A DNA stretch of 64,000 nt from Cephalotus follicularis (taxonomy: Eukaryota > Streptophyta > Magnoliopsida > Oxalidales > Cephalotaceae). Both the position numbers and the translations under genes were made by a program. Of this stretch, positions 8,501 through 19,283 are shown piece after piece; the first letter of the stretch is position 1, and each line of letters begins with the position of its first letter. Location: assembly GCA_001972305.1 (NCBI GenBank), contig BDDD01002894.1, forward strand, positions 1 to 64,000. Reading direction: 5' to 3'. Below the pieces are notes generated by a model. That model ran no database searches. It was not told the DNA's origin and saw nothing but the letters and a program-made list of their open reading frames with translations.

Positions 8501-9027
8501 AAAATGGAAAACTAAAACAAGAAAACAAACACACAAAAACAACAAAAATAACAAACGCAAATAAAAACCTAACTCAGTTTTGTAGGGTTCACGATTGCAT
8601 TTAGCGGGTGCAACAAGCCTTTAAACCCCTAGGTGGCCCTAGTGGATGAGTTTTGTCTCATGAGTGTTTTCCAATGAATAAACACACAAAATTCATTTCA
8701 TCAAAACTTTGACAATAGGCAAGATGTATCTCTACTTAAAAACTCATAGAACACCCGCATACTTGAATTTTATTATCTCATTCCAAGTTTAGAATCAAAA
8801 CACATCTAAATCAAGGAGCTTTACCAAATTTTCTGTTATTTCACATATTTCACCAATCAAGATATGCATTCTTAGTAACATACAATCCTAGTTCGAATTC
8901 GGAGAAAGAACTTTAGCACTTGCACGTATCTTTTTTTTTTCTCTTTCTCTTTCTCTTTTCATTGAACTCATTCCTCCACTCTTTTCCATCTGAATTGTCA
9001 TGGATGAAGCAAACACCATACACCCAA
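8501..9027 (-). other. non-coding internal tail of T
   Basis: This AT-rich tail between pol and the 3' LTR has no usable open frame. It includes a CTTTCTCTTTCTC tract near 8940. An env-like gene could once have been here in Athila-type elements, but nothing recognisable is left. Confidence 0.5.
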
Positions 9028-9306
9028 TGTTAGCCCCCCAAAATTATTGTAATTATTTATGATGAAAAAATTATAGAAATAATACCTTGGAAGTTATATC
9101 AAATTTCGGACTATGTTGTGCTACATTGTATAATTCTTTTATGAATTAATGTGGCCAAGTAACATTAAATAAGTGAGGGAGCAATAATATACATGGTAGC
9201 ATATGGACCCAAGCTTAAATAATCATTCCAAAACGCCAAAGCAGCTTACCTTTTTCTCTTGATAAAACGCCATGCCAGTTGCTTTACTAAACCAATAATG
9301 AAGAAA

Positions 9307-9465
9307 TGAAAAAAAAAAAGGAGAGCCAACAGGAGAAAGGAGAAAAGTGGAAGAGAGAGCCAGCGGGAAGGTAGAAGAAAAAGAGAAGAAAAAGAAGGAT
9401 GAAGAAAAGAGAAGAAAAAGAAGAAAGGAAGAGAAGAAAAAAAAGAAGGAAGAAAAGGAAGAGAG
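9307..9465 (+). repeat. purine-rich (GA/AAG) tract in the H LTR
   Basis: Almost pure A/G over about 150 bp, repeated in the 3' LTR at about 42380-42530. Such tracts can form triplexes and often sit near transcription starts in plants. The role here is unknown. Confidence 0.75.
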
Positions 9466-10544
9466 AGCTTGGCATTGCTACTTGGAGCACTTGCAGCTCG
9501 GCATTGGCAGCAAATCCGCCATTTTTGCAAGCTCAATCGTCATTTTTGGAGGTAGGTTATACTATTTGCCACATTCTTGCATTTTGTATGCATTATTGTT
9601 GTTTTGATGATCAATGGGTGTTTATATGCTATAAATGTTGAACTGGGGAACTGAATATGGGTATAAATAGTTTTTCTTCCATGATTGATACTGATTTTTA
9701 TGGATTTGGATATGGTTTTAAGTGATTACAAACTGTTTTTGCTGCTACTGCTATTAAAGGCGTCGACGCCTATCCAGAATGAATGGATTGCAAACAAGGA
9801 TCTTGATAGTAGTACTATGGGTCAATGCGTCGATGCTTTACATTTTGTTACTGGTCAGTGACGCTTAAAACACTTAAGCGTCAATGCCTAGCAGTAAGCA
9901 GTCGATGCTTAAGCACTAGGAGACGACGCCTAGCTGCTTAGCGTCCACGCTTACTGCCCCTGTATCCCCAGAAATCGCTGTTTTCATACCGGTTTCAATT
10001 TTAAATGATTTTTGCCCTAAATAGATTCCATGGGAAGCCTCCCTAAGGTCTTGTAACCTATGGAAATTCATCTTTAACACTTTGATTTCAAAGATGAAGC
10101 CTTAACAGCAAATTTGGAAAAGTACCCAATAAAAGAATTTACACAAATGGTTTTTTTTTAAAAAAAAAAAACTATTTTTAATGGGGGGTCGAATAGCTTC
10201 ATTTCGGGATATCCGGATGAGGAGATTCCCCATTTGACTTCCCTTCCATTCATCATAACCTTGGTAGGGAACAACTAAACGATTATGAAAATTGATCAAA
10301 AAAATGGATTACGGAAACAAAAATGGCCATTGAATATGAAAAAAGATTTATGATTACGGAAATGATCTTTACTTGATTTGACAGACGTGGATCCATGAGA
10401 TCCTTTACAAAATGTTCCATATTATATAAAAGCATACATGATTTTGAGTCACAACCACGGGTTGGATTATGGATTGTATTGTATGAGACTATAGAGATAA
10501 CCCATTCCTGACTTTCATTTCTGTCATGAATGTCATGAATGATA

Positions 10545-10701
10545 GACCCATATACATGGCGCGTACCCCACACGTTGGGAAGACCTAAATACATGGCATG
10601 GACCCCACACGCTGGGAGGACCCATATACATGGCGCGAACCCCACACGCTGGGAGGACCCATATACATGGAGTGGACCCCACACATTGGGCGGACCCATA
10701 T
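10545..10701 (+). repeat. 37-bp tandem repeat in the H 5' LTR
   Basis: Four units and a partial fifth. Each begins GACCCATATACATGG and ends CCCCACACGCTGGGAG or a variant. Counterpart in the 3' LTR at 43578-43738 with the same unit number. Confidence 0.9.
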
Positions 10702-11446
10702 AAATTATGAATTAAATGACGTTGTCAGTGTTATCTCATTCCTCACTCCTCCACGACACCAAAAGTGCGTCGAGGGTGGGATGAACCCTATGGACTGATT
10801 CTCCCTATGATTGATATGGATTGTTACATGGTTTGTCTGCAGGCCTATTGCCTTGAAGTGATTGGACTGGATAAATATACCCAGCTTAGGGACGGCTGGT
10901 ATACTGTAGCTGTCCACGATTGCCATTTATACACATGGCATCACAGGGCATATTGATAGACATATATATATATTGTTCACACATGATTTATGATTACACC
11001 GGATGCATGCATAGCACCTTATTACCTGTGGCATGCATGGCATATCATTATAATGTTGCATACATGGCATGTAGTATACCTACCGGCTTTATGTCGCTGA
11101 CCCATTTCATTTCACTTCACTGTAATGGAATGGGTCAGGCCCAGGTGATGGATCACAGTGATACGGACCGGAATGAATGGAAGGGTAACAAGGATCTTGA
11201 TAGTAGTACTATGGGATTATGTTGTTGTCGTATATGATTGCGTGTGGTTACTTTATGTCTTTACCTTGTATTGGATGAACCTATTAGACACAATAATTAT
11301 AAAAGACATGTTTATTTCTAGCTATCTACCTGTCGGCATGTAGCAGTGCTTATGGTATGTGTATTGATGTATTGGATATGTGTGGGTTCAACACTTAAGG
11401 CATTAGAATGATCATTCAGACTTGAATTCTGGTTCTGAGGGCTAAG

Positions 11447-11470
11447 CCTATATATATATATATATATATA
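11447..11470. repeat. TA microsatellite
   Basis: About 12 TA units in the H 5' LTR; much shorter in the 3' LTR near 47216. Confidence 0.9.
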
Positions 11471-11750
11471 AACTGTTGATTCCTCCTTCGGGAGTGTGGA
11501 TATAAACTGTGTTTTCCTTACGGGGCGATATAGTCTGATAAACGAATTCTTCATGCTTGATTTTTGGGAGATTATAAGAGTTAGATTATATTTAATCTGA
11601 TTATTCCACTGACATAGTATGATTGTTTAAAAATTTAAATTTATAGCAGTTTTTGGAGTATGATTTTACATGATATGAATGGATGAAGGAAATGCATATC
11701 ATGCGTCGGAACGTAGGGGTTTACCCTCGTGGTTCGGGGCATGATAGACT

Positions 11751-11762
11751 TGGTATCAGAGC
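11751..11762 (+). other. primer binding site of H (initiator Met tRNA)
   Basis: TGGTATCAGAGC lies four bases after the LTR end. It is complementary to the 3' end of plant initiator tRNA-Met, the usual primer of chromoviruses and many copia elements. Confidence 0.9.
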
Positions 11763-12032
11763 CGGTCCTATACTTGATATGCCAGGATATGGTCCTTTGT
11801 TATGGGAATTGAGAATGATTGAGATAATTGATTGATAAAGTGCTATATTTGGAACTACTTGGAGTTGCAGAATAATGATAAACGTTATGTTGAGTTCTTG
11901 AAGATTAAGTGTAATGCATAAATTTGCTCTTAATGGAGTTGAAAAATATTGATGAATTGTGATTTTGTATTTTTCATGGAATTATGATTATGGAAATCGA
12001 TAGCTGACTTTTGTCTCTTATACAAGGTGGGT
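11763..12032 (+). other. leader of H before gag
   Basis: Untranslated leader. It ends with TTTTGTCTCTTATACAAG, a splice-acceptor-like sequence, six bases before the gag ATG at 12033. Confidence 0.5.
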
Positions 12033-13400
12033 ATGGAAGGTCGATGTAGTAGAACCACAAGAGGAGGATTAGTCGAACCGACAACTAGACGGACTCGAGG
12101 TAGAGCTGTAGAAGAAGAAAGTGTAGCCCAGGAAGTAGAGAATGTTGCTCCTGCCCGAGAAGAATCTAGGGGCCTTCTGAGAGAAGTGCATTCCATGATG
12201 GCTCGGATGAATACATTTATGCGGCGACAAGGGACTACAATAGATGAAACTCATGTTGAAAGACCAGCGAGGCATGCAGTAGAAGCACCCGAATAGATTC
12301 CGGCAGTAAGACTGGCCAAGCACGCAGAGATGGCAAGGAGATCAGTTGATATGCCTACTCGGAGGGAGGATTCCTTAACATGGTTTTTGAAATTGAAGCC
12401 TCCAGTTTTTACGGGAGAACCAGACGCTATGTATTCTGATCAGTGGATAATGCATATTGAAAAGATCTTTGATGTGTTGGGATGCTCGGATGCGGATAAA
12501 ATCACCTTCGCCTCTTATATGTTACAAAGTGAGGCAGAACACTGGTGGAGAATGGTCAAATCTACATGGGAAGAATGAAGGGTTTAGAAATCTTGGTACT
12601 TATTTGTAAAAGAATTTAATGAAAATTATTTCCCTGAGGTCGAGACAGATAGAATGGAAGCTGAGTTTCTTGGATTGATGCAAGGTGATATGACAGTACT
12701 CCAATATGAAGCCAAGTTCATTGAACTGGCGAGAGTTGATCCTTACATGGTTAGCTGAGAGGCTAGGAGAGCTAAGAAGTTCCTAAATGGGTTGAGGCCT
12801 GATATTCGACTGAAATTGGTACTTCAACGGCTTAGATCCTTTTTGGAGATAGCTAGTAGAGCCAGAGAGAATGAGCTAGTAATTGATCAGATGTGTAACT
12901 TGAGGATCCAGAATGATAACAAAAGACCATCTTCCTCAGGTGGGCGATTAGGAAGGAGTTTTGGGAGTAGCAACAAGTCTCCTAGGTTAGGAAATAGCAG
13001 CCCTGGACAGAGTAGTTTGCCTCAGAGTGCTGGCAATTCACCTGGGTTTTTTGGTCAAAGAGGACAGTCCAGAGGTTCACACCGAAGGAGTCATGGTCAT
13101 AACGAGAGAGATCAAAGGAGGACATCTTCCCAGGGAAGTCTTTCTAGACTAGCCAGTGGTAGTGGCCAAGCTCCCATTCAGTCGTGCATACACTGTGGGC
13201 GCACTAACCATACATCAGATGATTGCTGGTGGATAGATAGTAAATGTATGGTATGTGGGGCTTCCGATCATGGCACTAGGGAGTGCCCCCATAGCGGATA
13301 TGGTTCCGGGGATCAGCCTAGGCTGTGTTCAGGTGGATCACATGGAGGTGCTCAGCAGAACTAGAGTACGGGGTATCAACAAGGCAGAGGTTCCCATCAA
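12033..13400 (+). pseudogene. gag: gag of H
   Basis: Gag is the structural protein of the particle. The start MEGRCSRTTRGG is basic, as in other Tekay-like Gag proteins. The retrotransposon Gag domain is seen around [33 protein letters not shown] and SEAEHWWRMV. Downstream come MRPDIRLKLVLQRL, a Ser/Gly/Gln-rich linker and two CCHC knuckles (CIHCGRTNHTSDDC and CMVCGASDHGTREC), the nucleic-acid binding end. The gene looks broken, with a few breaks. The ATG at 12033 is preferred because it follows the leader closely and starts the basic segment. Confidence 0.8.
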
Positions 13401-13499
13401 CAACAGGGTTATCAAGGTACCAATGCACCTTCAGCAATAGGAAGAGACCGAGGGAAAAAACCGATGGGGTCAACACCTAATGTACAGGGTAGAGTATAT

Positions 13500-13948
13500 G
13501 CGATGGACCAGAGGGCAGCAGGAGGATCTACCTCAGTGATTGGAGGTACGGTTTATATTTCTTGATGTATGGCACAAACTCTTATTGATTCGAGCTCATC
13601 TCATTCATACATCACATCACATTTTATATGCCATGTTCTTGTGGAGCCGAGTGTTTACCTTTTATAATGGAGGTTAGTACTCTTGTGGGAGAATCTGTGA
13701 TTGCAAAATGGATATGTAACTCTTGTGTTGTAGAGATTGCTGGCTAGAGCTTGCTAGCAGATCTGATTGTGCTACCTATGGGAGAACTAGATGTAATTCT
13801 TTGCATGGATTGGTTATCGGCACATTATGCCCATGTGGATTGTACCAGAAAGATTGTAACCTTCAGTATACCAGGACAGTCTCGGTTCTAGTTTATTGGA
13901 ACTTTAAAGCACCAGTCAGTTCGGACGATCTCCGCTATACATCCTGAC
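13500..13948 (+). pseudogene. pol: protease region of H
   Basis: This is the retropepsin-like domain that would cut the Gag-Pol polyprotein. The signature region is present in degenerate form. Neighbouring segments (VIGGTVYIS before it, the LGMDWL-like region after it) place it. It is badly broken and read only by comparison with E at 24941-25440. Confidence 0.55.
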
Positions 13949-14950
13949 ATGCTTTTGAAACAAGGTTATAGTGGATACATGGTGTATGTGACTGATAACA
14001 GGAAATGGTTTCCACAGCTGGAGGACATTCCAGTTGTCTGTGAGTACCCAGATGTGTTTTCGAAGGAGTTTACATCCTTACCTCCTGAGAGGAGTGTGGA
14101 GTTTGCTATAGATCTTCTACCAGGAACAACACCTATATCGAGAGCTCCGTATCGCATGGCCCATCTTGAGTTGAAGGAATTGAAATTACAATTGCAGGAG
14201 TTACTCAATAAGGGTTTCATCAGACCGAGTGTCTCCCTGTGGGGAGTGCCTGTGCTGTTTGTCAAGAAGAAATATGGATCCTTGAGAATGTGTGTTGATT
14301 ACCGGCAGCTTAATAAGGCTACTATCAAGCACAAGTGCCCGCTGCCGCATATTGATGAATTGTTTGATCAGTTGAAAGGATCGTCAGTATCCTCCAAGTT
14401 AGATTTGAGGACAGGGTATCATCAGCTCAGATTTAGAGCGGAAGACATTCCGAAGATAGCTTTTCGGTCACGATATGGACATTATGAGTTTGTGGTGATG
14501 CCTTTTTGGGTAACCAATGCCCCTGCCGCATTTATGAGCATGATGAACCAGGTGTTTATCCAATATATTGACTAATTCATTGTGGTCTTTATTGATGATA
14601 TCTTGGTGTACTATAAGTCTATGGAGGACCATGGAGAACATTTACACTTGACATTGCAGACCTTGAGGAAAGATCAGCTGTATGCGAAGTTTGACAAATG
14701 TGGATTTTGGCTGTCAGAAGTAGCCTTTCTGGGTTATGTTATTTCCGGTACTGGTTTGTCTGTGGATCAAACAAAAATAGAAGCAGTAATGGATTGGAGA
14801 CGACCAACAAACGTGACTGAGGTCCGTAGTTTCTTAGGCTTAGCAGGCTATTATCGCCGCGTTGTTGAAGGATTCTCTCGGATTGCTATGCCATTGACCC
14901 GATTGACTCAGAAGAAGACATCATTTGATTGGGATGACAGCTATGAGTAG
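13949..14950 (+). pseudogene. pol: reverse transcriptase of H
   Basis: This is the enzyme that copies element RNA into cDNA. Motifs in order: [83 protein letters not shown], then FIDDILVY with the catalytic Asp pair, followed by the connection segment [21 protein letters not shown] and [13 protein letters not shown]. These are standard plant Ty3 reverse transcriptase blocks. It looks broken, with one or two breaks in this domain. Confidence 0.88.
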
Positions 14951-14962
14951 AGTTTTTAAGAA

Positions 14963-15391
14963 TTGAAGCATCGCCTGATGTCAGCACCTATATTAGCCTT
15001 GCCAGAGGGTGATGAAGGTTTTTTAGTGTACAGTGACGCATCTGGAAGTGGTTTAGGGTGTGTGCTTATGCAGAAAGGAAAAGTGATTGCTTATACCTCC
15101 AGGAAATTAAAACATCACGAAGAGAATTACCCCACTCACGATCTTGAGTTGGCAGTGATAGTCTTCGCAATACGCAAATGGAGGCATTATCATTATGGCA
15201 CAAAGTTTGAAGTGTATAGTGATGACAAGAGCTTGAAGCACTTGTTTTCTCAGAAGGACTTGAATATGAGGCAAGGAAGGTGGATGGAGTTGCTCAACGA
15301 TTACAATTGTGAGATACAGTACCATCCAGGTAAAGCTAATGTGGTGGCAGATGCTTTGAGTGACCGAATTGCTTGCTTGATGATTTCCTAG
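14963..15391 (+). CDS. pol: RNase H domain of H
   Basis: RNase H removes the RNA strand of the hybrid during reverse transcription. [17 protein letters not shown], the [17 protein letters not shown] helix, [21 protein letters not shown] and the end KANVVADAL carry the acidic residues expected for Ty3 RNase H. Open over 142 codons. It follows reverse transcriptase in the usual order. Confidence 0.85.
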   Translation: MKHRLMSAPILALPEGDEGFLVYSDASGSGLGCVLMQKGKVIAYTSRKLKHHEENYPTHDLELAVIVFAIRKWRHYHYGTKFEVYSDDKSLKHLFSQKDLNMRQGRWMELLNDYNCEIQYHPGKANVVADALSDRIACLMIS

Positions 15392-15409
15392 ATTCAGGCA
15401 TGACCATAG

Positions 15410-15888
15410 TTGATGGATAGGATTAGAGAGGCTCAAGGGAAGAATGGAGATTTTCTTGGAGTTGCCTTGGATGGACGAGGTGGATTATGGCCCGAATTCT
15501 CAGTCCATAGTGATGGATTGATAAGATACCAAGGCAGAATATGTGTTCCTGATGACAAGGGGTTGAAGGACGAGTTGCTATCGCAAGCCCATCGCTCCAG
15601 TTTCTCAGTGCATCCGGGGAGTACCAAGATGTACCGAGATCTGAAGCCTAGTTACTGGTGGAATAATATGAAGCGAGAGATAGCTGAATATGTTGCTTCC
15701 TGCCTAACCTGTCAACAGATAAAGGCAGAACACCATAGACCAGCTGGATTATTATAGTCGTTACCGGTGGCACAATGGAAATGGGAGCATATCACTATAG
15801 ACTTTGTGACAGGATTGCCACGGACAAGAGCTAACCATGATGCTATATGGGTGATCGTCGATCGCTATACAAAGTGTGCCCATTTTCT
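15410..15888 (+). pseudogene. pol: integrase N-terminal half of H
   Basis: Integrase inserts the cDNA into chromosomes. The HHCC zinc finger is visible ([18 protein letters not shown] ... YVASCLTCQQIK). The core starts with [17 protein letters not shown], whose Asp is the first catalytic residue, and continues to [12 protein letters not shown], where E is inserted. The rest of the core resumes at 41348. The flanks share TTTTCT, consistent with a 5- or 6-bp target duplication. Confidence 0.85.
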
Positions 15889-17887
15889 TGTAATAACCGC
15901 AATTTCAATCCGTGTATATTGTACTCTAATGAATAAAATAAGCACTTACTAGAATTTTAATGTCTAATTGTTATATGAATTGTGGTTGTGATTTCAAATG
16001 AGGAAATAAACTTAAGCAACAAAAATCAGGCAAAACAGCCGACTGTTACAGGGTAACAGTTGACTGCCTAGTTCATGGAGGAACAACCGACTGTCACAGG
16101 GGAACAGTCGACTGTTTGACGCATGGAGCGTACAGTCGACTGCCAAGTGAATACAGTCGACTGGAATGGTACAGAACAGGTGTCCGTGCATGCATGTGTG
16201 ACAGAACCAAGGGAAGAGCATGATGGGCAGGTGTCATGCGAGACAATAGCTGCCATAACATGCAAGGTACCCTGCATGTGCTCTGCAGACCTGCTAACCT
16301 GCAACATAAGAATTAAAAGAAGTGAAAGTGAGAGGAAGCTATGCATGTGGGAGAGAGAAGGGAGAAATGTTAAATGACAAAGCTAAAGAATGAAAACGGG
16401 ATTGTGAATACTTTTCCCTTATAAACAGAAGCTGCCTGAGTGTTTTGAGAGTTAGAAAACACTGAGGATAGAGGAGAGCTTGACGGAGAATTGTTGGAGC
16501 TTGCATGTTGAGGATTAGAGTGTTCAAGGAGACTTTGAAGCTTTAATTCTCCTGGTAAGTCACAAATCAGAATTCCTTAATGTTGTTATGGTTAATAGCC
16601 AGGAAAACAGACTTGGGCCAGATATCATATCTTCTGTTAACTTGATTAAGAGTTAATAAGTGGAATTGAAATAGATTTTGTAAATGGTTCAAAGAAGAGT
16701 TGAAATTGCAAGCCTCTAATTCGAATCATAGCTGCTGTTATGGTTGTCAATAGATATAGTTATACTGATCACCATCTATACATACCTTCTGTAACATACA
16801 AACATAGTATTTGCTGAATTGGAGTTGATTACTGGAGAGATATTGTTAATGTAAAAAATGGAGGCTTAATGAACTATTGATGAGCTACTGTTGGAGTAGT
16901 ACTTGTAACTGGATAATTAGTTAACTTACTGATTAAGTGACTGAACCTTCAAGCATGCATGATATAGATTAAATTCTGTTGAGATTGGAAGATTGATTTG
17001 GTGAAGAGCTTTGGACATTAAAGAGAGAGATCAATCCAAATTGTTCTCGGGATAGCGTTTAAGGTAGGGGTAATGACATGTTTTTGAAGACATAATTATG
17101 CATATCATGTATGGTTATTTTCTGTTTGATTGCATGCGTTGATTGAGTTAGTATTTTGGACATTGAAATACATAACCTACTACTGCCTGTCATTTTCTGG
17201 GCAAAGCAGTCGACTGTTCTTCATAACCGTCGACTACTCAAAAGAACCAGTCGACTGTTAAGAACAAACAGTCGACTACTCAACCAAACAGCTAACTGTT
17301 CTTAGGAACAGCTGACTGTCCTGGGTTAAAATTCTGACACAGGCTCTGATTAGGCCTTAAATGGAATGTAATTAACCTGGCCTCCATATGGGGAGACTGT
17401 GATAGTCAATCTTGGCCTTACATAATTAAATTTCAGAATTAAACAATGTATGCACTTCTTGTGAAAGTTGTGCAAGAATGACTAGGGTACACAATGACTT
17501 TATTGAACCCTTGGATTGCTACTGTGACTTACTGTTTGCTGTATATGCTATTGTTATAACTAGTATATACTTTTAGGGTGTTCATTAACACTACTGTCCC
17601 TTATTTTCAAGTGATTGAACCTACTAGTGCTTTAAGCACAAATATGAGTTCCTTACGGTTTCAAAATGGAAATGTATATTGTCAAATGATTACTGTTTTC
17701 CCTCCAATGAGAGGTATTGTTATTGTACTGGATATCATTTTCTTCCTAGGAGATGTACGATTACTGAATTGTTATAAGTTTCAGAAGAAAACAACCCTAT
17801 ATTACATTTTAACAATTTAGGTAATATTACTGAATTGATTGAATTGTTTGTCTATGCTATTGCTGTTAGTCGAGTGATAGGAGACAT
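15889..17887 (+). repeat. 5' LTR of E, partial
   Basis: It starts TGTAATAACCGC and matches 4889-6880 of E1. Palindrome clusters lie at about 16036-16163 and 17208-17320. A TATA-like CTTATAAACAG is near 16419 and a donor-like CTGGTAAGTC near 16552. The stretch 16980-17518 has no difference I can see from 5959-6497, while the 3' LTR of E differs there at about 19 positions. Confidence 0.85.
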
Positions 17888-18700
17888 GACCCTAGATAAG
17901 CTCTTGCTTGGTGTATATCAAATAAAGGGAACACACTATCTGCAGAGAGAATTGAAGTCTCTTGCCCAGCAAAACTCCAACTTTTTCCACAATTCACTTT
18001 TTACAGAAAAATGCCTTTTAATAGCCTCTAATTCTCTCTCCCAAACTCCCATTCACTTAGGATCATGGCCTTCACTCCCTGGGAGTCTGAAGCCATGATT
18101 CCCACGTTTCTAAAACGTGCAAGAACTGGAGATGGTTGATGAAGATGAGAGAGAAATCGTGCCCACGAAGTGAGCTCGTGCACTGGTTGCACGTTCTGCT
18201 CAAAGACGTCGACGCCTTCCAAAGGACATCAACGCCTATGCAACGTGGCATTAAAGCACATCGCTTTCTAAAAGACATCGACGTCTTTATCAGAGAAAAG
18301 CATCGACGTCTTTCTAAAAGACATTCACGCCTTCTCGCCCGTCAAGCATAAAGACTCAAACTCTTTTAGTGATCTCATGTACCTTTCAAATATTGGTTAA
18401 GTACGATCAAGCATATGTGTTTCCACGAAATGCAAAATCCACATAACCGATATTTTACACCAAGACTTAATACGTCCAACATATTAAAGATCTAATCATT
18501 ATAAGGCAGGGAACCTTTAAAATCTTGGTTAAAACGAGAGGTGTTCTCAAATTACTGAAATACCCCTAGGGTACGGTTTAGCCATTCTAAATGGTCCTCG
18601 ACCAATTTAAATGCTATTAGAATAATAATATCTAATATTATCCAGATGGAAAAATTAATCTAATTAATTTTCCCACAATTTATTACACACCTCAGTAACT
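17888..18700 (-). other. orphan LTR-like sequence between E LTR and copia C
   Basis: No coding sequence is seen. In minus sense it looks like part of an LTR: TGTAATAAATTGTGGG near 18690, a TATA-like CTATTAAAAGG near 18025, a CT-rich start region, and GCGTCGACGC-type words in the form GACATCGACGTC (18205-18335). It does not resemble the 300-bp LTR of C. It may be a remnant of yet another element or an unusual 3' end of C. Confidence 0.4.
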
Positions 18701-18709
18701 CTAGATTTT

Positions 18710-19229
18710 CTAAGTCGTCTAGATAGGTAGGAAGGTCAGCAAAAGACATCATCGATCGAACCATGTCTAACAAAGTCCGATTCCTCCTTTCGGACACACC
18801 ATTATGCTGTGGTGTTCCAGGAGGAGTTCAGTGAGATAGAATTCCGTTATCTCCAAGATAACCTAAGAATTCAGCTGACAGGTATTCTCCACCTCGGTCC
18901 GACCGAAGTATTTTAATGGATTTACCTGTTTGTTTTTCTACTTCAAGTCTGAACTCCTTAAATTTCTCAAAGGATTATGACTTGTGTTTCATCAGATACA
19001 CATAACCATACCTAGATAAATCGTCGGTAAAAGTTATGAAGTAGATATAACCACCTCGCGCACTGACTGACATAGGACCACATACATTAGTATGGACTAA
19101 CTCCAGTAAGTCTATAGCCCTTTCTCCTTGACCAGAGAAGGGTGATTTGGTCATCTTTCCCAATAAATAGGATTCACAAGTTGGATAGGACTCTAAGTCC
19201 TGGATACCAAGGAGATCATCCTTAACCAA
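18710..19229 (-). pseudogene. pol: pre-integrase and integrase start of C
   Basis: Minus-strand copia sequence. CESYLLGKMTKSPFSGQGERA is the end of the pre-integrase region with its zinc-finger cysteine. LLELVHTNVCGPM, GGYIYFITFTDDLSRYGYVYLMKHKS and a downstream NGVSERRNRTLLDMVRSMM segment are the copia integrase core; the Glu of SERRNRTLL is the third catalytic residue. Gag ends nearby at 19284. The order integrase before reverse transcriptase is the copia order, but no reverse transcriptase follows here. It looks broken. Confidence 0.78.
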
Positions 19230-19283
19230 CTGTGATAGTCTTGCATCACTAAGATGACAAAGTCTACAATGCCAGGTATAGGT

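Larger units (their letters stand above)
7945..9027 (-). mobile_element. Athila/Tat-like element T, left part (3' end)
   Basis: T reads on the minus strand. This piece holds part of its 3' LTR (7945-8460), a polypurine tract and about 560 bp of non-coding internal tail. It stops at 9027, where H is inserted with duplication CCCAA (9023-9027 and 47501-47505), and T resumes at 47506. The T LTR at 54231-55269 covers the other part of the LTR; the two overlap only in a short stretch around AACGTTTAAGTAAGG. Confidence 0.8.
9028..11746 (+). repeat. 5' LTR of H (2.7 kb)
   Basis: It starts TGTTAGCCCCCC and ends GGGGCATGATA, facing TGTAAGCCCCCG ... GGGGCATTACA in the 3' copy. It contains a purine-rich tract (9307-9465), a donor-like GGAGGTAGGTTAT (about 9548), GCGTCGACGC-type words (9757-9960), a 37-bp tandem repeat (10545-10701) and a TA run (11447-11470). 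It has no coding function. Small open frames in the purine tract are artefacts of composition. Confidence 0.88.

Noticed and set aside
9246-9641. Open frames on both strands in the H LTR purine tract (Lys/Glu-rich or Phe/Leu-rich)
   Set aside because: They follow from the A/G composition, overlap on several frames and recur in the 3' LTR; no domain or start context.
10283-10699. Minus-strand open frame with repeats of the type GPP.VWGP.HVYGS
   Set aside because: It is the 37-bp LTR repeat read in frame; no start context, and the 3' LTR counterpart breaks similarity outside the repeat.
11751-11762. tRNA gene suggested by TGGTATCAGAGC
   Set aside because: It is the short primer site complementary to initiator tRNA-Met; no tRNA body is present.
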